Shown: positions 57,940 to 64,000 of the stretch, piece after piece
Layout of the letters: every line of letters starts with the position of its first letter
Numbering within the stretch: position 1 is the first letter of the stretch
NCBI GenBank assembly: GCA_003222155.1
Contig: QHUU01000053.1
Location: 57,239 to 121,238 of the forward strand
Source: Gemmatimonadota bacterium
Lineage (GTDB): Bacteria; Gemmatimonadota; Gemmatimonadetes; Gemmatimonadales; GWC2-71-9
Length of the DNA: 64,000 nt
Reading direction: 5' to 3'
The notes under the pieces: generated by a model
Told to the model about the DNA's origin: nothing
Seen by the model: only the letters and a program-made list of their open reading frames with translations
Database searches by the model: none
Made by a program: the position numbers and the translations under genes

Positions 57940-59408
57940 TCGGGCCGCAGCATGGGAAACAGGATGACGTCGCGAATGTGCGACTGATCCGCGAGTACCA
58001 TCAGGAGCCGGTCGACCCCCAGCCCCACGCCACCGGTAGGCGGCATGCCGTACTCGAGCGCCCGGATGAAGTCCTCGTCGAGGTGCTGCGCCTCCACATC
58101 GCCGGCGGCGCGCAGCCGCGCCTGCTGCTCGAAGCGGCGGCGCTGCTCGTCGGGATCGTTCAGCTCGCTGAAGGCGTTCGCCAGCTCGCGCCGCTGGACG
58201 AACAGCTCCCAGCGCTCGACCCGGGTGGCGTCGCCGCGCTTGAGCTTGGCGAGCGGCGACAACGCTACCGGATAGTCGAGCACGAAGGTCGGCTGGATCA
58301 GCGTCGGCTCGACGTAGCTCTTGAAGACTTCATCCACCAGCTTCGCTCCCGCGAACGTGTCCGCCTCGGCGACGTCCTTGCGCTTCAGGGCCGCGCGTAG
58401 CTCGGGTTCGGTGGCACGCGTGAGGTCGATTGCGGCCGTCTCGCGCACCAGGGCGTAGTAGTCTTTGCGCGCGAACGGCCGCTGGAAATCGAGCGTGGCC
58501 CCGTGCCGCTCGAGCGTCGTGGTGCCGAACAGCTCCTGCACCATCCCGGACAGCATCGCCTCCGTGAGCTGCAGCATCACCTCGTAGTCGGCGTACGCCT
58601 CGTACCACTCCGCCATCGTGAACTCGGGGTTATGGAAGCGGTCCATCCCCTCGTTGCGGAAGTCGTGCCCGATCTCGTACACCTTCTCGAGCCCGCCTAC
58701 GATACAGCGCTTGAGGTACAGCTCGTCCGCGATGCGCAGGTAGACGTTGGTGTCGAGCGCCTCGTAGTGGGTGACGAACGGCCGCGCCGATGCACCGCCG
58801 TACACGGGCTGCAGCACCGGCGTCTCCACCTCGAGGTAGCCGCGCGCGTCGAGGAACGTGCGGATGTAGCCGGTCGCGCGCGCCCGCAGCCGGAAGACGT
58901 CCCGCACGTCCGGGTGCACCGCCAGATCGGCGTAGCGCTGCCGGGCGCGCAGCTCGGGATCGGACAGCTCCCCGTGCCGTTTGCCCTCCGCGTCCTCCTT
59001 GCCGAGCGGCAGCGGACGCAGCGACTTGGTGAGCAGGGTGAGGCGCTGCACCCGCAGCGTGACTTCACCGGTCTTGGTCCGGAACAGCGGGCCCTCGACG
59101 CCGATCACGTCCCCCAGGTCGAGCAGCTTCACCAGCTCGTAGGCGTCGCTGCCCACGTCGTCGACCTTGAAATAGACCTGAATCTTGTCCGAGCGATCTT
59201 CGAGATGCCCGAAGGTGGTCTTGCCCATGGAGCGCAGCAGAATGAGCCGCCCCGCGAGCCGGTGGACGGTCGGGTCGTCGGGACGGAATCCCTCGAGCGC
59301 CGCCTGGACCGAGCCGGTGCGGTCGAACCGGTAGGCGAACGGGACGACGCCCCGTTTCACGAGCTCGGCCAGCTTCTCGCGGCGCGCCGCCTCGACGAAG
59401 CTGGTCAC
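57936..59408 (-). CDS. lysS: Lysyl-tRNA synthetase (class II)
   Basis: IGVEGPLFRTKTGEVTLRV; FLDARGYLEVETPVLQPVYGGASARPFVTHYEALD; LYLKRCIVGGLEKVYEIGHDFRNEGMDRFHNPEFTMAEWYEAYADY; PPTGGVGLGVDRLLMVL. Confidence 0.95.
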   Translation of the reverse strand: MTSFVEAARREKLAELVKRGVVPFAYRFDRTGSVQAALEGFRPDDPTVHRLAGRLILLRSMGKTTFGHLEDRSDKIQVYFKVDDVGSDAYELVKLLDLGDVIGVEGPLFRTKTGEVTLRVQRLTLLTKSLRPLPLGKEDAEGKRHGELSDPELRARQRYADLAVHPDVRDVFRLRARATGYIRTFLDARGYLEVETPVLQPVYGGASARPFVTHYEALDTNVYLRIADELYLKRCIVGGLEKVYEIGHDFRNEGMDRFHNPEFTMAEWYEAYADYEVMLQLTEAMLSGMVQELFGTTTLERHGATLDFQRPFARKDYYALVRETAAIDLTRATEPELRAALKRKDVAEADTFAGAKLVDEVFKSYVEPTLIQPTFVLDYPVALSPLAKLKRGDATRVERWELFVQRRELANAFSELNDPDEQRRRFEQQARLRAAGDVEAQHLDEDFIRALEYGMPPTGGVGLGVDRLLMVLADQSHIRDVILFPMLRPE

Positions 59409-60506
59409 GCCGCCTGTCTTCCGAAGCGCTTGAGATACGCCTCGATGAACGGGTCCAGGTCGCCGTCCATCACCTTCTGCACGTCCGCGACCTTGAGCTC
59501 GGTGCGATGGTCGTTGACCATCGTGTACGGCTGGAACACGTAGGAGCGGATCTGGTTGCCCCACGAAATGTCGGTCTTCTGCTTGTCGACCTCCGCCTTT
59601 TTCGCCTCGCGCTCCGCCACGGCGCGCTCGTACAGCCGGGCCTTGAGCATCTTGAGCGCGGTCGCCTTGTTCTTGAACTGGCTGCGCTCCTGCTGGCACG
59701 ACACGACGATGTTCGTCGGCAGGTGGGTGATGCGCACGGCCGAGGACGTCTTGTTGACGTGTTGCCCGCCCTTGCCCGACGCGCGGAACGTGTCGATGCG
59801 CAGATCGTCCGGGTTGATCTCGATCTCGATGTCCTCCTCCACGACCGGATAGACGAACACCGACGCGAACGAGGTGTGGCGACGCGACTGCGAATCGAAC
59901 GGCGAGATCCGCACCAGGCGGTGCACGCCCTTTTCCGCCTTGAGCAACCCGTAGGCGTACTGCCCGCTGATCTGGAGGTCGACCGACTTGATGCCCGCTT
60001 CCTCCCCCTGGAGCAGGTCGAGCAGCTCCACCTTGAAGCCGTGGCGCTCCGCCCAGCGCGTGTACATGCGCATCAGCATTTCCGCCCAGTCCTGGGACTC
60101 GGTGCCGCCCGCGCCCGGATGAATCGTGAGCAGCGCATCCCGGGCGTCGTCGCCGCCGCGCAGCATGTTGCGCAACTCGAGCCGCTCGAGCTCTCCGGTG
60201 ATCTGAGCGGCTTCGGTGTCGAGCTCCTGCGCCAGCGCCTGATCGCGCTCCGCGTCCGCCAGCTCCGCGAGGCCGCGCGCATCGTCGAGTCGCTTGCGCA
60301 GCGTGTTGTAGGGCTCGAGCCAGCTCTTGAGGCTCTTCACTTCGTCCACCACCTGGCGCGCCCGCTCCGGGTCCGCCCAGACGCCCCCTTCGGCCATGGT
60401 GTGCTCCAGCTCACCCAGCCGCTTGGTCTTCCCCGCTACGTCAAAGGAAGCTCCCGAGCTCGGTGAGGCGGCGGTCGAATTCGGTGAATCGGTCGGCTAA
60501 GGCCAC
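59405..60506 (-). CDS. prfB: Peptide chain release factor 2, with programmed +1 frameshift at CTT-TGA-C (60446-60440)
   Basis: IHPGAGGTESQDWAEMLMRMYTRWAERHG; RASGKGGQHVNKTSSAVRITHLPTNI; zero frame VALADRFTEFDRRLTELGSFL-TGA, then +1 frame DVAGKTKRLGELEHTMAE; GTG start at 60506 is the proposed start. Confidence 0.93.
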
Positions 60507-60538
60507 GGTGTGCTCGTTTCGGCTCGCATGTAGGAAAC

Positions 60539-60569
60539 GAGCCGCCCCCGGCGGAGCGGAGGGCGGCTC
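60539..60569 (-). terminator. Rho-independent-like terminator hairpin
   Basis: GAGCCGCCC-13 nt-GGGCGGCTC 9-bp stem; on - strand followed by GTTTCC. Confidence 0.6.
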
Positions 60570-60613
60570 TAACTGCTAGGAAAGATAATGGGTTAGAGCC
60601 CCCGACACCAGTC

Positions 60614-61435
60614 TCAGAAAACCTTGTTGCCCCCGGCCAGAATCTCGTTCAACGCTTCCACCCAGAACGACGTGCTCTTGGCGATCTCGGCTCCGACCTG
60701 CTCGACGTATTCCTGCCAGCTCTTCTCGATCTCGTCCTTGAACAACTGCGGCAGCGTGCCGTCGCGCAGCCCCTGCTGGCGCTTCTCCGGATGGTACACC
60801 ACCAGGTCCGACACGAGCGCCCGTGCGAGTCGGCGGGCCTTCTGCTTCGGGTCCTGCACCATGAAGGGATTCACCGGCCGCAGCGGGCCGGTCATGCGCT
60901 GCCCGGGCGCCGCGCCCGCGGGCGCGGGCGCGGGGGGCGCGACAGCAGGCGTCGCGGGACGCGCGGGCGGGGCGGGCGCTGCGGGCGCGACGCGGGCGGC
61001 AGGCGCCGGGGCGGCGGCGGCCGGGGCGCGCGCCGGGGGAGCGGGCGACGGCGGCGGTCGCATCGTGGGTGTGGGCGGCGCTGCCGCCGGTGCGGCGGGC
61101 GGCCCCGCGGGCCGCGGCGGCGCGGCCGGCGGCGCGGCTGGAGCAGCAACCGGTCCGGAGAAGCGCGGCATTCCGGGCGGGCGCGGGGGCACGGGGACCG
61201 ACGGTGGTGGCGGCGGTGGAGCCGGCGCCCGGGGCGCGGGCGACGGCGCGGCGGCACTCGCCGGAGCAGCGGGTGCCCGCGGGGCTGCTGCGACGGCGGG
61301 TGCCGCCGCACCCGTCGCGGGGTTCACGGGAAACACGCTGCTGCACACCGCGCAGCGCGCGCGCACCCCGCCCGGCGGGACCTTGGCGGGGTCCACGCGG
61401 TACACGGTCTCGCACGACGGACAGGTGACGTTCAT
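60614..61435 (-). CDS. Zinc-ribbon (MJ0042-type) protein with long Ala/Pro-rich linker
   Basis: MNVTCPSCETVYRVDPAKVPPGGVRARCAVCSSVFPV; ~130-aa A/P-rich tract; conserved C-terminal helical region. Confidence 0.8.
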   Translation of the reverse strand: MNVTCPSCETVYRVDPAKVPPGGVRARCAVCSSVFPVNPATGAAAPAVAAAPRAPAAPASAAAPSPAPRAPAPPPPPPSVPVPPRPPGMPRFSGPVAAPAAPPAAPPRPAGPPAAPAAAPPTPTMRPPPSPAPPARAPAAAAPAPAARVAPAAPAPPARPATPAVAPPAPAPAGAAPGQRMTGPLRPVNPFMVQDPKQKARRLARALVSDLVVYHPEKRQQGLRDGTLPQLFKDEIEKSWQEYVEQVGAEIAKSTSFWVEALNEILAGGNKVF

Positions 61436-62403
61436 CTCGCGCGTCCCTCGTTTTCATCGAGCTCCGGATCGTGCCGGCGATCGACCACGAACACCGATCC
61501 CGGCTGGGTCTTGGCATAGCTCTTCATTTCGGTCGCGAGCTCGCTCACCTGCGCCGGGTGCGCAAAGCGGCGGTGCTGGTTCGTCACGATCCCGATCGAC
61601 AGCGTCATGAGCGGCACGCGGTGCAGCTGGCCGCGGCGGTCCTTCCCGAAATAGTACCCCGCGCGCCGGTCCTGCTCGTTGTACTGATACGGAATCAGCG
61701 TGTCGAACACCTCGAGCACCTCGCCGCACACCTCGGGGATGTCGTCGAACGGGATGATGAAGATGAAGTCGTCCCCACCGATGTGCCCCACGAAGCCGCG
61801 GCCCGCGAGCAGCCCTTTCACGACGTCGTGCAGGATGCGCGACAGGATGTAGATCACCCGATCGCCGTCGTTGTAGCTGTAACGATCGTTGTACTCCTTG
61901 AAGTGATCGAGGTCGGCGTAGCAGACGGCGAACAGCTCGCCGTTCTCCATGCGCCGCCGTATCTCGCGCTCGATCTCCGTGGTGCCGGGGAGCCGCGTGG
62001 AGGGATTGACGGCGACGTCGCGCGCGGTGCGGGTCATCAGGCCGTCCAGCCGGCTCGCCTGCTCGGCCGGCTCGAACAGCGGGCTGATGACCTCGTCCGC
62101 CCCCGCGGTGAACCATTCCTGGACCCGATCGGTGGTGTGCCGACTGGTGAGGACGGCGAGGGGGACGATCGCCGAGTAGGAATCCGCCTTGAGCCGGCCA
62201 CACAGGGCAAGCCCCTGCGGGCCGTCGTCGGCGTCGATGACGACGAGCTGCGGCAGCGATCGCAGCACCCGCTGCTCGACGTCACCCGGGTCTGGCACGG
62301 GGATGATGGTGAGTCCTTTGCCGTTCACCCAGTGCGCCAGGAAGTCAGGTACCGTGCGACCAGCCGGCGAGAAAAAGAGTATCGTCGGGCGCGTCCCGCG
62401 CAC
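61432..62403 (-). CDS. Response-regulator-like GGDEF-domain protein
   Basis: Receiver-like N-terminus (VVIDADDGPQGLALCGRLK...VLTSRHTTDRVQEWFTAGADEVISPLF) and GGDEF variant VGHIGGDDFIFIIP. Confidence 0.85.
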   Translation of the reverse strand: MRGTRPTILFFSPAGRTVPDFLAHWVNGKGLTIIPVPDPGDVEQRVLRSLPQLVVIDADDGPQGLALCGRLKADSYSAIVPLAVLTSRHTTDRVQEWFTAGADEVISPLFEPAEQASRLDGLMTRTARDVAVNPSTRLPGTTEIEREIRRRMENGELFAVCYADLDHFKEYNDRYSYNDGDRVIYILSRILHDVVKGLLAGRGFVGHIGGDDFIFIIPFDDIPEVCGEVLEVFDTLIPYQYNEQDRRAGYYFGKDRRGQLHRVPLMTLSIGIVTNQHRRFAHPAQVSELATEMKSYAKTQPGSVFVVDRRHDPELDENEGRAR

Positions 62404-62484
62404 CTGGCTCCTCGCGTAAGGGTCGAGCGCGCCTAAACTTAGGCCTCGTGGAGGCGAGTGTCAAACAAACGCCCGCCAGCGCGC

Positions 62485-62655
62485 TCAGAAGTGCTTGGCC
62501 TCGTCGATCAGCATGATGGGGATGTCGTCTTCGACGGCGTAGATCAGACGGCAGGCGTGGCACACCAGGGCCTCGGCGGGCGCCGTGCGATGCTCGAGGG
62601 GCCCTTTGCATTTGGGACAGACCAAGATTTCGAGCAGATCGGGAGCGAGACTCAT
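62485..62655 (-). CDS. Trm112-family protein
   Basis: [50 protein letters not shown]. Confidence 0.92.
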   Translation of the reverse strand: MSLAPDLLEILVCPKCKGPLEHRTAPAEALVCHACRLIYAVEDDIPIMLIDEAKHF

Positions 62656-63518
62656 CGGGCGTACCCCAGGCGTTTGAGCGACGCGTCGCGGCGCCGCCAT
62701 TTGGGCAGCACCTTCACGTGCAGCTCCAGGAACACGTGCGCGTCGAGCAGGGCCTCGATCTTGACGCGGGCCGCCTGGCCGAGCGCCTTGATGGTGCGGC
62801 CGCCGTCGCCGATCACGATGCCCTTCTGGCTGGCACGCTCGACGTACACCACGGCGCGAATATACAGGGGCTCGGCGGCCTCCCGAAACTCGTCGATCTC
62901 CACCGCGACGCTATACGGCAACTCCTCGTGCAGCAGCTCGAACGCCGCCTCGCGGATGAACTCTGCCGCGAAGAAGCGGGTGGGCTGGGTCGCCATTTCC
63001 TCGGGATCGTAGTGAAACGGGCCCTCGGGAAGGTGGGGCCGCAACGTCGCCAGCAGCGCGTCGAGACCCTCGCGAGTGACGGCGGAGACGACGACGCTGG
63101 AGGTTGCTGGAGGTTGTGGAGGTTGGTAGAGGTTGGTGGAAGGCGCGAGGTCGGACTTCGTATAGACCGTGACGATCGGCGCCCGGGGCGCCCGGTCGAG
63201 CTTTGCGACCTGCGTCAAGGCGGGGGCCGGATGCTCCGCGAGCGGGTGCAAGTACGCGATGACTTCCGCGTCGTCGATGGCGCGCAGCGCCGCGGCGCGC
63301 ATCGCCACGTGCAGCTGGTACTCGGGCTCGAGCAACCCGGGAGAGTCGGTGAAGATGTACTGCGTGTCGTCGCGCGTGAGCAGGCCGACCACGGGGAGCC
63401 GGGTGGATTGCGGCTTGGGCGAGACGATGGCCAGGTGCTCGCCGACGAGGGCGTTCAGTAAAGAGGACTTTCCCGCATTGGGACGTCCGGCGAGCACGAT
63501 CGTTCCGCATCGCGTCAT
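62652..63518 (-). CDS. era: GTPase Era
   Basis: [64 protein letters not shown]-terminal KH domain [43 protein letters not shown]. Confidence 0.95.
   Translation of the reverse strand: MTRCGTIVLAGRPNAGKSSLLNALVGEHLAIVSPKPQSTRLPVVGLLTRDDTQYIFTDSPGLLEPEYQLHVAMRAAALRAIDDAEVIAYLHPLAEHPAPALTQVAKLDRAPRAPIVTVYTKSDLAPSTNLYQPPQPPATSSVVVSAVTREGLDALLATLRPHLPEGPFHYDPEEMATQPTRFFAAEFIREAAFELLHEELPYSVAVEIDEFREAAEPLYIRAVVYVERASQKGIVIGDGGRTIKALGQAARVKIEALLDAHVFLELHVKVLPKWRRRDASLKRLGYAR
63098..63142. repeat. TGGAGGTTG nonamer array inside era
   Basis: TGGAGGTTGC-TGGAGGTTG-TGGAGGTTGG-TAGAGGTTGG-TGGA; same core as the 10.57-kb array; encodes [15 protein letters not shown]. Confidence 0.85.
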
Positions 63519-63532
63519 GAACGAAAGCAACG

Positions 63533-63660
63533 ACGTCCCGCAGAAACGTCAAGCAGAGACGTCACGCGAAGACGTACTACAAAGGCGTCACGCAGAACCG
63601 TGGTCCGGTTTCGCGTGACGCCTGTGTGCTACGGTGTTGCTCGACGTCTGTGCTCGACGT
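63533..63660. repeat. Inverted array of 13-bp ACGTC-type units downstream of the rRNA operon
   Basis: acgtcccgcagaa/acgtcaagcagag/acgtcacgcgaag/acgtactacaaag/gcgtcacgcagaa then, inverted, gcgtcacgcgaaa/ccgtagcacacag/acgtcgagcaaca/acgtcgagcacag. Confidence 0.85.
63584..63622 (-). terminator. Strong hairpin at the centre of the 13-mer array; likely rRNA operon terminator
   Basis: GGCGTCACGC-AGAACCGTGGTCCGGTTTC-GCGTGACGCC, 10-bp perfect outer stem, followed on - strand by TTTGT. Confidence 0.6.
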
Positions 63661-63676
63661 CGTTCTGCAGTGGGAA

Positions 63677-63792
<116 letters not shown>

Positions 63793-63856
63793 ATGTAACC
63801 ATGACAACCGACGAGTGTGTAGTGATGCCGAGGCTCACCTCGAGACCGAGAAGAGA

Positions 63857-64000
63857 TCAAGCCTCACGGGCAATTAGTACGGCTCGGCTGAAGCGCTCGC
63901 GCGCCTTACACCTGCCGCCTATCAACGTGGTAGTCTCCCACGGCCCTTCAGGGGTCTCGCGACCCGGGAGTGTTCATCTTGGGGAGGGTTTCCCACTTAG
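63857..64000 (-). rRNA. rrl: 23S ribosomal RNA, 3' end (partial, continues past the window)
   Basis: TCAAGCCTCACGGGCAATTAGTACGGCTCGGCTGAA...GGGTTTCCCACTTAG is the conserved 23S 3'-terminal region in reverse complement. Confidence 0.93.

Overview
High-GC bacterial chromosome segment, probably Gemmatimonadota-like (taxonomy inferred from gene content). It carries about 50 protein genes, 2 tRNAs, and a 5S rRNA plus the 3' end of a 23S rRNA at the right edge. Genes left of ~9.8 kb are almost all on + (beta-propeller proteins, glycosyltransferases, YfhO/DPM/flippase, dapF). Everything confidently called from 9.88 to 64 kb is on -: lpx/bam/skp, lol, clpC-mcsB-mcsA, lysS-prfB, era, der-plsY-gpsA, uvrC, murJ, and a SusC/SusD/GH30/FecR/ECF locus. 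Exactly at the strand switch, in the convergent dapF/TPR gap, lies ACTTAACATAACATATCTTATACGAAGT. This closely resembles XerCD dif sites, so the window probably spans the replication terminus. A second theme is a set of short tandem-unit arrays (7-mers, 9-mers, 13-mers), several built head-to-head as large inverted arrays. Some are intergenic, and others lie in frame inside protein linkers or C-termini (era, der, DUF512, AMMECR1). Also notable: a readable programmed +1 frameshift in prfB, a GnnA-like oxidoreductase between lpxA and lpxB, and a McsA-McsB-ClpC module in an LPS-type diderm. No CRISPR array, transposase, integrase or prophage was recognised.
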